DNA from: Owenia fusiformis
Taxonomy: Eukaryota > Annelida > Polychaeta > Sabellida > Oweniidae
Direction of reading: 5' to 3'
Assembly (NCBI GenBank): GCA_903813345.2
Contig: CAIIXF020000010.1
Coordinates: forward strand, 30,128,828-30,192,827
Length of the DNA: 64,000 nucleotides
The notes beneath the pieces are model-generated. The model was not told where the DNA came from. It worked only from the letters and a program-made list of their open reading frames with translations, and searched no databases. Position 1 is the first letter of the stretch. Every line of letters starts with the position of its first letter. Position numbers and translations under genes: made by a program. Shown here piece by piece: positions 42,401-57,400 of the stretch.

Positions 42401-45400
42401 CAACATGGTGAGCACCTGCTTGATCTAACGCTGGGACGATCAGTAAATTATTGGAATTTTTATTATATCTTTTATCGACTCTTTAGATGTCATATCATGA
42501 CATATTAGTCACTTAGGTAGAGCAGTTCTTCCCATTGTCGAGTTGAAGAACTGGTATCTTTATCCTGGCTAGAACCATAGACAATTCTAGCCAGCGCCAG
42601 CCTTTTATCGAGTCAGCAGCACTCTAGTACGAATCAATTCACCATCAGAAATATGAAGTAAGTTAAACCACGATTGATTGATTCAAACAACTTATTACTT
42701 CAAAAAATGCAATGTTAATGTAAAATCAAACTTCACTTACTCTCAGAAAATGGAGCGCCTTGTCATACTGTCCTGGCCTCCCTTGGCAGAAGCACAGCAA
42801 ATATGAAAATATGTAAGCTGTGTTTCTCGTCAGGCATTGTCTTTTAGTCTGAAGTTGGATTAAACTAAACTTTTAAACAGGAAAATAGAAATAGGTCACA
42901 TTTTACATATGGACATTAACAAAACTATGGACTGAGAGCATAGATGGACTTCAATGGGGGGTACATGGGCCAACCGGGAAGTCAATCCAATTTTAAAATG
43001 AGTTAAAACCAAACCGTAGATCTATTTTTAAATGTGAAAGTTTAAATTATATTATATTCAAATTCATTTACTGCTAAATTATATTTGCTTTAAATGGGCA
43101 AGTATCAGCCTTTTGCAGATTATTGACATAATCATAGAGAAAGGCCATTTTAACCCTGAATCCAAATGGTCATAAATATTAGGTTGAAGAACAAAATTAT
43201 ATCAAGACAAAAGTTGGTCTCTAATTGAATTCGCTAGTAACAACTGTTATCTCAATTACCTTGTCAAGCTGTGATGCGATTAGTTTTATGAGTGCACTGG
43301 CCTTGGCGGTGGCTTTGCTCACCAGAGGGGGCAACATGTAGATCTCCGTACTCTGCAAATATAATGTAAAAACGTAAATGTAATTTACATAATAATATTG
43401 ACATTAAATGTAATGTACATAATAATATTGACATTAAATGTAATGTAATTGATAATATTGACATTAAATTTAATGTAAATAATAAATTAACATTTAATGT
43501 AATGTAAATAATAAATTGACAATAAATGCAATATAAATAACAATATTGACCTTAAATGTAATGTAAATAATAATATTGACATTAAATGTGCTCTATTTTT
43601 GTCCTTGACATTTACAGTTGTGCATTCTATTTTTATATGGATCTTAATAATTTCCAAACAATGCCTTAGTGAAAGAAAAACCATTTTCTCAATAAGAAAT
43701 CTGTCATACAATATGAAGTGACGCTTCATGTCACATACCTGAAGAAATGTCTTCACATCATCATAATTGAACAGTATCGCAACTTCATGTAATATACCTA
43801 GTGGCTCCTTTCCAGAGCCAGAGCTGGGCTCAGAGTCATATACGCTATCAACTATAAACTAAAAAACAAAAGATTCATATAATGTAATTTAAAAATACAG
43901 AATAGATGAGTTTATCAAAAATAAAATAAGACTCTGACATGATTTCAGATGTAAAAATATTCAATGTTCTAAACATTCCATAAATAGAAATAACTTTTTC
44001 TAGACATTGCATTACATTTAAAGTGTGCGCCTGACCCGGCTACGTATAGCACAGAGTTTATACTGGCGGATTAGACTAGTTCATTTTTTATATGTGTGTG
44101 AAAGCTTTCTCTTATTTACGTTTTTTCGTTTAGTACGGTTTTGTTATAATTGCCGAGGTCATATAACCGGGATAAAACAATGATTATCGTTGACTGCCCA
44201 CACACAAAACATACGTTGAGTGAACAGTGTTATTACAAACAACAGGCTTTAGAATACAAAGCGTAGTGTGATAATAAGCTGCACACTACCACTGCTGCAT
44301 GTACATATTACTAATTTACTAGGGCTCCCAAAGAGTGGATAGGGAGGTTGTGTTTGTCACTTTTAAATTTTACATTTCAAAATTGTCATTTTACATGTCA
44401 TAATTTGTTGGTTTCATTCGTTTAGCCAATCAAAACATTGTAAAACAATAAATTGTCTGTTACGTACAATCAATTTTGTTCAGTTTTGATTAGTTGTCAG
44501 AATAAAGTTACGTTCATCTGAATCCATGTATGAAAACAAAAATCCTATTTTCACTTCAATATACTTCAGTGAGATGAAGGCTCGGAATTGTCACATGCAA
44601 TAACTTATTGTCGTATTCGTTATTTTATCTTCTCCATAGTAGCATTTAGTCGCACATTTGATGCCAGGTCACCTTGTCGCGTACCTCTTGGGGAACCCCA
44701 CATTTATGTGTGTACTCATGGAAGTAAATTCCCCGGTGTAGCCGAGAGCCACAAACTTTTCAACAGGTTCGAAATGACCAATTTCTCTCATATATACTCT
44801 AAATATTTTATTATTTAGCACCAACAAAGTATTGCTAATAACCATATGTAATTTCAATAAGGAAACTTATCTGGCTACATATAAATTCAATATCAACACT
44901 AGCTGTTCTCTCAACACGTCCTGGCTTACCTTGTGGTGACAAACCCTGGGTTTTCGCTATTTATAGTTTATCAACACCTGGACGCATGCGCATTTTATAC
45001 TTTATCGGGCACTTTAACAAGCATATGGATTAAAATTACATTTTCTAGCAAAAAGATAGACTTTTCCAGGAAAATCGTCCAGCAGTAAATGACTTATTCT
45101 GGCTGCATTCTTTAAGTATCAAAAGGAGCTAACTGTACCTGGCATATGCTCTTCCTATGCCTTTTAAACAGATCTTGAAGTGTGACGTGTTTGTGGTTGG
45201 CCAGGTCTCTCAGCTGTTCATGAGCAACAGCTGCTATGAAAGGCTGTGTTGATATCATACTCTTTAGTAGACTAATCAACACCACAAGCTGTAATTTACC
45301 CTCTGCGACTCTGAAAGGCCAAAGCAATGTGGTCATTACAATAAAAAAAGATAATTCCGAGCCTTCTAGCATGGGTTTTATTAGCAACAGCCAACAGGCA

Positions 45401-48400
45401 ATTTTCAGTTATTTTCACAAAATCGCCTGTTGTTTTTAAGGACCTTTCAACTTTTCCTTGTTAAATTCATGATTTCCATTAATTTTGCCTGTTGTTTCAT
45501 TTATTTAGCCTGTTGTGATTCTAGTGACACACCTGCTTCTAGACTATTCTAAATAGTTCAATTAAAGCATCTTAGGTTTCTCCCCCAGAAAATCAGAAAT
45601 GTCCCATTATAATAGCTCCTATAATATCATACAATATCTTAGATATATGTTAGGAACAAATTATGGGCATCACTGATATATTTATAGTAAATCAACAGAA
45701 CAACAAACTGTCAGCATTAAACGCAATTACAGTAAAACATGTCTAATCCGAACACCTCTTGGACCAGCCATAAATTTACCTGATTGCGGGAGATTTATAG
45801 TAGGGGGTATCAAGGGCTTGTTGCTATACTATATTTGTATTTTGGATGTATTTTACTATGGTTGAACTTAGTTAGGCTTGTATAATTGTAAAATATAACC
45901 TGTTTAATTCAAACACCCCTTGGACCAGTCAAAAGTGTTCAGATTAGCAGGTGTTCAAACTTCAAGGTTTTACAAACAATTGTGAGGCAATTTTGAGCCA
46001 AATTTGGTACCTAGAAAAAGTGTTCATATTGAGAAGTGTTCAGATATACAGGTTTCACTGTAGTCCAAAGCAACACACAATCATTTTATCTATATATTAA
46101 AACTCATGAAAGCAATAAATATAACTGTCATGCAGAACAATATTAAATAATGTGTTGTGATTCAAGAATTAAAAAAAGCGTCACTGTCGGGATTCAAACC
46201 CTACTTCTCATGGTTGGAAGGTGGATGCTCTAAAGACTTCACCATTCTGCGTAGTCTGTCTCCACTGAAACATTTTGTAAACTAGAGATCAGCAACTCCA
46301 CGGAGTAGCAAATCCCAATGAACACTATATTCATGAATATATGTCACAATTTAATATTTACCATCTTCTGTACCCTTGATTAAATTGGCAGATATTAAAA
46401 GACATTAGAAGTACGTACATTAGAGAAATATCTGAATTTCCACTTATTTAAGCATTTGGGTGACCATTCAGGAGTTTCACAGGCACAAATCGTAATGGCA
46501 ATAGAGTATTTTGATTTGATTTGAAAACTATACTTATTCTGGGTAGCTCTAACAGTACAAGACTGGTCTTCCAAGAGGCCCAGTAATATTTTACAATTAC
46601 AATCTACACAATTGAGATCTAATAGAGTACAATATACTGTAACCATACTTTGAAGAGATCTCTAAGAAATAATGAATTCTTGCTCTAGGCAGCAATTCTG
46701 AATCAGAAAACAATACCCATAATTGTGATCTACTCTAGAATTCCTTCAATTTGAGTATAATATAGCCATACTTTGAATAGATCACAAAATTTTTGCGAAA
46801 TCGAACATTAGGCAGCCATTTTGAATTTTACGAGGCCCAAATCAGAAAAACGATACAATATTCACTCTTAATTGCCTTTCCTTTGTGTATAATAATGCTA
46901 TACTTTAGAAAGATCTCGAAATTAATGAAAATGCCTGTTTTCCAGACCTCCATACAGCCCCCTTGGGGATTAGGGTGAAAAACACAGAATAAATGTAAAA
47001 TAGATAGATGTTGTGAATATACTTCCAAAATTTCAAACAATAATATTTATTACTTTGTTTTAAATGAAAAATAAGATTTTCGCGAAAAAGGAGTTGGGTA
47101 AACAAGGCCATTTTAAGCCCCACCTGATTTTCAAGTTTTCTCTTTATTTTATTAATCTATGTGATATATGTGTTTCAAAAATGTATGAAAATTTAGGTCA
47201 AGGTCATATTCCCCAGGTCAAGGTCAAATTAAAAAAATTCATTATTTTCTACCAAAATATACCTTTTTGGTTAAAATATCACAAATATCTGTAGGAATTT
47301 AGTCTCATAGAGGTTGGAATTACAATATATAGTAAATTGGCAATTTGCCAATAATATTTATATTAATATATTCCGCCCTTCCCACGCAACACTGAAAGAG
47401 AACAAAAGTACCTAAAATAATGAAAATACTTTATTATTTTTAATTCATTTAAATTCAGAATGTACATTTCATGATTTGACTCGTAAAGTAATGTTTATTT
47501 TTTATGAGAAATATGTCCTGCTTCCTGTTAGCGACATAGGGTATGCTAAAAACCACACACTAAACACACACACTGTATATATTGTAATTCAACATAATGA
47601 TATTATTCAACATAATTTTAAAGCAACTATTAAGTTTATTATCAATCATTCTGATAATGTCTAGGAAACAGTAAGTACAGATAACGGAGATAATCACTTC
47701 TTGTAGATCACCTTAAAGGTGAAAAACATCTAAAATTTCAACACATTTCATCATTGGCTTGTTAATGAAATAACAATGAAACATTTTCTGATTAGTTTTA
47801 CTCATCATCACTTGAACTACCTGATTCAGATGTTGTGCACATATAACCACTTGATGTTTCAGGTATTTTAGCATCTAAAATTTTATAATGCCCTGCTTCC
47901 TACATATGCAGCATGAATAGCATTTGGCCATTTTGAATAATCAACAAAAATGGCAGGCAAAATTTTCTATAAAGTTCTAAAATTCACATTGAGCATAATA
48001 AGTCTCCATCAAAATTATTCTTTGTATGTAACAATATAACATTTATGTAACTAAAGAAGCACTTATTCACCCTATGCAGACAGAGCCTGTGGGAAATATT
48101 GGGTGCGGCGCAAATGAGCGGAGGGTGCGGAGCTAACGGTCATTTTTGAATTTAAAATTGGGATATTTCTGAAACTAAGCCGTTTTGGGACTTCAAATAT
48201 ACCAAGATATGTGTATTTGACACCAAATATCAATAAAATTGTGAAAATAGTAGTGCAATTCATTTTATAGCGACGCAGTATGCCTTAAACATTTCCCAGA
48301 CCTATATATTTTGAGACTATCCTTTTAATACTGCGTCCATTTTTTATGAATGCTGGGGACTCAGTATTAAAAGGATAATTACAAAATATATAGGTCTGGG

Positions 48401-51400
48401 AAAGGTTTAAGGCACACTGCGTCGCTATAGCATGAATTGCGCTACTATTTTCACAATTGTATTGATATTTGGTGTCAAATACACATATCTTGGTATATTT
48501 GAAGTCCCAAAACGGCTTAGTTTCAGAAATATCCCAAATTTAAATTCAAAAATAACCGTTAGCTCCGCACCCTCCGCTCATTTGCTCCGCACCCAATATT
48601 TCCCACAGGCTCTGTCTGCATAGGGTGTTATTAGAGTGGAGACTTGTTATGCTCTATGTGAAAACACTCAAAGGATTACTACCTCCAGTGAATAAAAATG
48701 TCACCCAGACTCAGCATGAAATGTTCTTTCAAAGCTTTACTTACCTCTAAACTGTACATATTGTTTAAATCAATTGTATGTATGGATCAAATAAATATAT
48801 ATTTACATAATCCTGGACAGATAAATCAAAAACATTCATTCATAGCTGAGTAAATTGGAATTCATCAAGAGGGTTGCAAAATATGTGAATTTTTTTCCTT
48901 CTGGCCCCCACCCTCTTTGAAGGTCTCCAGACACCGTAACAATTTTTTCTAAATTTTTTTAGAAATACTACCCAAAAATATAGACTTCAATCTATGCATT
49001 TCTGATGTTTTTTTCTCCTATTCTTAAAAAAAGTTTTTTCACACTTCAATTGGGGCACTCTCTGTTGCTAGTTTACCCAACTCCTTTCCCAACATTTTAA
49101 AAGTGGCGACCATATTGAAAAAAAATTTTAGGATAAAACTTGTTACCAATATACATCTTTCCACCAAATATGAAAGAAATCAGTCTACTAGTATTTGAGT
49201 TTTCTTCCAGATGGACTAACAGATGGATGGACAAACGGAGGGTTTCATATATCCCTACAAAACTTCGTTTGTTGGGACGTTAATAAATAAATGCAATGCC
49301 AAGGCATAGCAAATTCCATCTAACAGCCAAGGCTGCCATTTTGGGAAATATTAGCCAAATTGTCACTAGACAGTGTAATATCTCACTTAAATGTGACAAA
49401 AGTGCTGACATTTTTATTATGTATTTCTTTACAAGTTAGTCACTTTATTTCTACCGATTTTCCATTTGTTGATTCAAATCCCTTTTTTATATTGTTATGT
49501 GACAACCAGGAAGTAATAAGATTCTGTAACAATAGCTACATTTCTCCAGGTGTTGATAATCTTTTTATTTTATTCAAAGGACATACCTCCCTAATTGTCC
49601 TAAGGTTAGTATAACAGTCTCAAGTAGGTGTGGATGCACATGATCATGACTCTGCATGATGCCAGCTAATTTAGTGACTATTAACTGGTCAGTTTCACTA
49701 GCTGATTCACTGCTTGAGTCTCCCAGCAAAAACTGAACAACTTTACTGAAAGAAAAATATGAACAATACTTAGATAATGATTATGGAAAATATTTTTTAT
49801 AAAAAGTATACGAGGGATATGTCTATTGTCGTTTTAATTCCTTATCAGAAAAAGTATAAAATACTGAATTGAGGGAGGGAGGGATTGTTTTAATATATAC
49901 CAAATAAGTAATTTAAGAAGGAAAACAAATTCCAATTGTAAATACTGGTATCTTGCCCTATCATCAAGTGCTGCCATCTATTTATCCTACTATAGCAAAT
50001 GTGCCTTTTTACTGAATTAATTTTGCTGGAGAAAATTCGGGGAAAAGGGGGGAAATGTGACTAATTGATTAAGATTTTAATACCTGAACTCAACTCTAGT
50101 CTGGTAGTCAGGGTCTTCTATGAGATTTAGGCAACTATTTAACATGTTCACTGTGGCTTGGTTGTTTGAGCGAACCTCTATGTGACCAAACATCTTAGAC
50201 AGACTTTGCGTGAGGCCTACAATACAACGTATGTATGCATGTGTCAACATTAAAATGTCATCTTCAAACATTTTAGATAGACATCATAAATACAGTAATA
50301 TTTTTCAGTGACAAAATATTATACTTAATGAAAATTCCAAATACAGCTTCATTCTACTTGCAACCCTTAAATGGATTGGCCCTACATTTTTCATTTAAAG
50401 AAATGTGCTGGCCAGGCACCCAATTCGAATACCATAAAACCTGCGTAAGTGGAACAGCTTTGGTATGTGAAAACAGTGTTCCACTTAGGATGTGTTCCAT
50501 TCACAGAGTGTCAAGTACATGACTTAATGGGTTACTGGACTTCAAAATGTCATCTTACGGAGGTGTTCCTCTTATGGAGGTGCTCCCCTTATGGAGGTGT
50601 CCCACTAACAGAGGTGTTCAACTTTACAGGTTTACTGTATATATTTATTTACCTAATTTTATGTCTCTGGTAGCAGTGAGTAGTTGTAGAAATGGCAAAA
50701 ACATTGCTGGGTCTACTAGTTTAGGTCTTGCTCGAGGACTGGACACATTGGACCCATCTAGAAAATATCAAACACAATATGGTCATATATGGAAATATAC
50801 TGTAAAATATAAAGTAAACAACCTTAAAGATTCTGGTCTGGCCAGGGTTCAGGACTAGGGTTCAAACTATATTGCTACAACTAATAAATATATTGGCATT
50901 GGGTCCTTTGCCCAAGAGGCAACCTGTTTTTGTCACGATCGAGTGAAAAGTATTTGCAACTGACAGTCAGAATCCTGAATCTGACCATTTTTTAGTTCCA
51001 CTGACCCTCATGTTAAGCATCAAACAGAGTGACTAAAAATAATATACCTCAAAGTCAAAAATGGCCGATTAAAAATTTACCCAGCATGCCAAAATTCGGA
51101 TCTACTTTTCGCAATGAGATATAGCCCAGAAATTTTTTTAATCAATCCATCAAGCATTTTGTCTGGCACATAAGAAAAATGAAAAAGCCTCCTTACCAAT
51201 GTGACATCTACCTTTATTTTATCTTTTTTTCCGGCGCAAGTTTTTTCTACTTTAATATATTATTATGTATATTGTGTATAATGTAAATGAAATAAATGGC
51301 TATAAAAGCCGAAAAAAAATGAGATGTAGCTGACAACAATACCATACCTGAATTTTCCTCACAACACAAACATATCAGTGAAATGTTGCAATAAATCTTT

Positions 51401-54400
51401 CCATCTTTGCAGCTAAGGGGTCTCTGGAGTACAGCCTTCCTTGATACAACACATGCTAAGGGGCCCGCAATAGTGGCTAGAGCTGATAAGACAACTGGTG
51501 ACTTATCTGTCATTAGGTTGCTGTAAAATATGTAATAGAGATACATGTTTGAAAATTCCAATCTATTTTTCTTAAAAAGATACTGTCTGTAAGGCATTTA
51601 GAAAAATTGGAACATATAACAATATGCCACCACTTTTGGGTGGGGATGTTTTTTTCAAAAGTATTTTCACTCAGTATATCTTTTTTCTTTTTTTAATGAC
51701 AAATCTGATTTCTCTTACAGTTTCTCACCCCTGCGGACAGTGCTAAACAAAAAAAGCAATGTATTCAAAGTAAGAATGGAAAAAATGAGCAACGTGACAC
51801 TTTAACAAAACAGAAATTCCAGGCACTGGTCACCTACTGGAGTAAATCGTAGACCAGATGATTAGCATTGGGTCCTAGAAGATGTAAGATCAATGGGAAA
51901 GCCTTGATTCCCGCCATGCGAACATTTGCCCTAGTATCAGTCTGGAAGAGAAAGAGTCGATTAACAATGCACAAAATACTAAAGAAGGCTATACTGTACT
52001 GTATATAGTATAGTATATTATACTGTTTACCTGAATCTTACTTAAAACAGTCATGCATGTACACCTATATTCATTTTTAATTATCAAAAATATGTAAATC
52101 ATTGGCTTCAAAATATTCGTAATAAACTGTTATTACTTTATACATAACATATCTATCATTTATTACTATCAAATAAATCATTAAACACCTTTTGAACCAA
52201 AAAGGTGCAAAATGAGATTTCCTCTTTGAGACGCATAATTTAAATGGTTAGTAAAAGAAATGTGTATAATAGTAAAGAGACTAGAATAAGGGGTGTAAGG
52301 TATGAATACATACCAGGGTCATTTTGAAGACGTGTACTCTCCATTTTGGTGTGCATTCCTTTGGCAGCAGGCTCAACAGGTGGATACAATCACACACACT
52401 CTCCTCAGCTGGAAAATTCAGTTGGATTAGAAAAGATACTGTTAATGCAATGAAACCTGTCTGTAAGGAGCACCTCTTTGTAAGGAACACCTCTATATGG
52501 AACAAAACAAGTCCCATTAAAGGTGCAACAATTAGTGCAGAGGGGCCACAACCATTCAACGATCATGGACAAGTGTCAAAATATATAGTTTTGATATTTC
52601 ATCAAGATTTACATTTATTTTTATTATCTATAAAGAAACCCCTTGGATAAACATTATTTCAGCTGATATTCCTCTTGAAACATGGTGGATCTTAAAAATA
52701 TAAAAGTGGATTTCCCCTTTTTGAAGCTTTGAACTGGATTTATACTTTTTAATGCTAAAATTGATAGTTTATCCATACGTTTTAAGAAAATGGGTATGTC
52801 AAAGAAGATGTTAAGCCAAATGTTGCCTTGATAGCTCAGAAAAAGTTTAAACTTTCCTATTTTCTCTCTACGGGCCTTTTTGACCCTTAACTTGCAGGTT
52901 TATGAACCCACTAATCAATATGAGAGACACATGTACATAAAGAACATTTACATGGAACAATTTTAAAAACAAGAAAATAAATAAACAGTCTAACAAAGAT
53001 ACCAGTACACAGAAAGCTACTCTGGCTAATAAGATAGGAATTTGAAGTAAGAAATAATAATATGAATTGCTTTGCCATGCTGATTGCATATTAACTCGAA
53101 TACTCAATATGTTTGATCACCAAGCTTTTGTTCTCACTGCAAAGTCAAGCCAAGAACATCCTTTACACCTTATGTAGTATAGTAAACAATCCTTAGACAA
53201 TTCAATTTAAGTCTTAAGCTATTACTTACATATAAAGTCTAGCCAAGTAGAGGCCACTTGTGCAACTTGTCTACTGTTATGAGGCTTCAAATCAAACCAA
53301 CTGGCATCATTTGGCAGCAAATGTAGGGATATGATCCATGTATTATACTTACATATAAAGCCTAGCCAAGTAGAGGCCACTTGTGCCACTTGTCTATTGT
53401 TATGAGGCTTCAAATCAAACCAACTGGCATCATTTGGCAGCCAATGTAGGGATATGATCCATGTATTATACTTACATATAAAGTCTAGCCAAGTAGAGGC
53501 CACTTGTGCCACTTGTCTACTGTTATGAGGCTTCAAATCAAACCAACTAGCATCATTTGGCAGCCAATGTAGGGATATGATCCATGTATTATACTTACAT
53601 ATAAAGTCTAGCCAAGTAGAGGCCACTTATGCAACTTGTCTACTGTTATGAGGCTTCAAATCAAACCAACTGGCATCATTTGGCAGCCAATGTAGGGATA
53701 TGATCCATGTATTATACTTACATATAAAGTCTAGCCAAGTAGAGGCCACTTGTGCCACTTGTCTACTGTTATGAGGCTTCAAATCAAACCAACTGGCATC
53801 ATTTGGCAGCCAATGTAGGGATATGATCCATGTATTATACTTACATATAAAGTCTAGCCAAGTAGAGGCCACTTGTGCCACTTGTCTACTGTTATGAGGC
53901 TTCAAATCAAACCAACTAGCATCATTTGGCAGCCAATGTAGGGATATGATTCATGTATTATACTTACATATAAAGTCTAGCCAAGTAGAGGCCACTTGTG
54001 CCACTTGTCTACTGTTATGAGGCTTTAAATCAAACCAACTAGCATCATTTGGCAACCAATGTAGGGACATGATCCATGTATTATACTTACATATAAAGTC
54101 TAGCCAAGTAGAGGCCACTTGTGCAACTTGTCTACTGTTATGAGGCTTCAAATCAAACCAACTGGCATCATTTGGCAGCCAATGTAGGGATATGATCCAT
54201 GTAAATGTTTGTAATATCTCCCCTGGTATTTTGTTCACATCTGAAATGTGTATAATATATTTAATTGATAATACAAATACTGGTACACAGCAAACATTTC
54301 TCAATGTTGATTTAACAAAAAATCAACCTTGATTTAACATTGATCTTCTCAAGCATTGAAAAAGCAATATTTGCCCAAGTGTTATTTCAGTGCTGAATCA

Positions 54401-57400
54401 AGCTTGATTCAGGCTTGAAAAAATCAATGCTAAATCAAGGTTGAGAATATTTTGGGTAAATCAAGGCTAAATCAATGTTAAATCAAGCTTAAAATAAGCT
54501 TAATCAAGGCTGAGGATATTAATGCTAAATCAAGGTTGATGATATTTTGGGTAAAATTATGGTTGAATTAATGATCAATCAAGCTTAAAGTTAGCTTAAT
54601 AAAGGTTTAGAATTAATACTAAATTAAGGACTGATTTAATAATAAATCAAGCTTGAAACATGCAAAACAAATGCTAATTCTATGTTTTTTTTATTCAAAA
54701 ACATAATAAACACACAATTTTATCGAAATATATATTATAATTTATTTTCCCATAACTTATTTACATTGAATTTAGTATGTAAGTACTACTAATCTAGTAT
54801 ATCTATTTGGCCTGCTCGCTATCTCTGCGATTCTCTCTTTAAGTATTTGTGTAACAAAGGAACACATTTGTTTCGGAAATGATCAGCAGTCTCTATAATA
54901 TTGTCAAAGTTGCTGCACAGAAGGATATACTACTGTCTATTCGTCTGAAGTCCTTGTATTTGTCATGGCGATGGCTTCTGTTTGGATCTTTTTAAGGTCC
55001 TCCCATCTTGTGTGGTAACTGGAATTATGAATGTCCTATACATTAATACACTGTAAGTATAATATTCTTTACCAATATTATTACAAAATTATGCATAAGC
55101 CTTCTACTTATTATTACTTATCATGTTATGTTTATTACTTTTGACTCAATGTGTAGACTTCAAAGGTAAAAAATTTTTTTTATCAAGTTCAATAATTTTG
55201 AATTCTATTACCATTGGAGTAAGATTGCTGGCATATAGGGCACCATATATAGGAATTACAAAAGTTATTTTTATTAGAAGTGTGTAAATTAAATAAGTTT
55301 AAAAAGTCCATATTGCCCATTTACACTTACCGTTGAGCAACTCCTTTGACATCCTCAAAGAAGGATGTTGAATCCTTTAGGCCTTTGTTGCCTTCTACAC
55401 TTTCCCATAATTGGGACATATCTGTTGCCTTCCTCTGAAAGAAGTATTTGATTCCATATTCAAAATGCCCTTTGTATGCACCATTCAGAAAAGGAAAGTG
55501 AATGCTTCCACGCTCTCAATGTCTATCTATACATTTGTTGACACATTCAAAGAAGTTATTTCACATTAGGCCTACTTTTCAAATTATTGTTAAATGTTCA
55601 TTGTTAATTAACTGATTCTTCAATGGATATATTAACTAGATCACCTATAGGCTGTATAGTGTATAGTACCCCAGACATCTTCAATGGAACAACTATTCTT
55701 CTTGAAATTTTTAAGATTCATTCTGGAGGCAATTTCCAACATGGAAAACTGTATTTTATTGACACTGAAGTGTTTTTTAAAAAAGCTATCAAAATCATAA
55801 GATTATGAATTTTGATACAATATTTAATTTACAAGTTGGAAATTGTCTCCAGAATAAATCCTGAAAATGTCAATAAGATAAGAACACGACTGCATCATTG
55901 AACCTGTTCTAATAATTGTATTTTCCAATGCTATAATACTCACCATTGCCATGAGGCATTGCTGCACATCCTCTTCTGAAGAGGTGCCAGTTGGAATGTT
56001 ACTAAATACAGCTCTTCTTAGGTGTAGTAATGTTTTACCCTGCATATGCTTGCCCTTTTGGTGCATCTTAATTGTGAATTAATCAATTAATTTGATAAAT
56101 CAATACATACCTCGTGAACGTTGTTCATAGTTTAACCATCCTTTTGGGTTTTTGCTCCACCCCCACAAGCTTTTTGTTGTTATAACTGATAACAGTTACC
56201 TGAAAATATAGTTTTCTATGAACATTGGCAGATTTGCTTACCATAATAGTTAATGTAAATTAAAGTTCGAAATAATATCTTTGAACAGAGAATTCAGTTT
56301 GCATACACAAATTGTTTATAATATTTTAACAGGGGCCAAAAGTAAATATATAATGCTAGATTATTTTGTCATAGTTAGGGTTGACATACAGTAAAACCTG
56401 TCCGATGAAATACCTCTCTCAGGGGCGTAGGAAGGTGTAAATTCAACACTACGCCAAAAATCCCGCCAAAAATATGAAACAATTGTGTCAATATTCTATA
56501 TCAAAACGCCTATTTTATGCTTGTAAAATATCATTTTATGATAACAGAGATTTTAAGCTTGCAATGTTTTCCACAACCTAAATGTGAACGGAAATACTGA
56601 AGCGATGCATTTGTATGGGCGATTGGTCATACGTATAGGTTGGCGTTTCGATTTTATATGCAAGCTTTAAATCCCTGATACCTTTTTAATGTGCTTTAAA
56701 ATGTTCGAATGATTTTCATCATTTAAAATCACCTTAGAAAGCCTATCTTTTAAATCTCGACACAAATCATTCTCACTTTGCTAATGTCTCGAACGATTGA
56801 GACGGCCAATTTCCAAAACAATAAGAGATTTTTTAATAATTTTCTAATAATTGAATTTAGATATATAGTATTGTCTGATTCCATCGTGTACCGTGCAATA
56901 CAATACGGACAGATTAAAGAAACTAGTTTGATCAATTGATATGAAGAAACGCATTCGTGATCAATGAAACAAATAAACACCCCCACAACAAAGGTCAAAT
57001 CGAGGTCAACGTGACTTAGGGGGTGCCAAAAAATGTTATAAAACAAGAATCTATTATTTTTCAAATGAAAAAAAACTAGGTAATCGCTTTTCTAGGACTG
57101 AAATCAATGAAACGTGTTATTGAATAATCAGCATTTTCAAGTTGTTTTTGTCTTTAACATTCATATTTCAAGAAGTACTGCTAATAACAATTAGTGATTT
57201 AGTAAGAAAATAGATAATTGCTGACTTAACTATAATTTCTGTCTATGATTTTGCATAGCAACGGAATATAAATCGATGTAATGAAATTGAAAAATTGGGG
57301 TAGGGGAGAATAAAAAAATAGACATCTTTTAAAGAGGTTCATCATTATAATCATATTATACCATAGTTTGCATAAGCATTACGGAACATGCAGAAAAAAT

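Noticed and set aside
48072-48623. Two nearly identical 63-codon ORFs on opposite strands
   Set aside because: They are mirror copies within the arms of a foldback element.
52324-52650. 108-codon plus-strand ORF
   Set aside because: It is antisense to ATR exon 8 and its intron; no homology recognised.
53222-53905. Independent repeat protein of 134 plus 92 residues
   Set aside because: These are tandem copies of ATR exon 7 with read-through donors and two stop codons.
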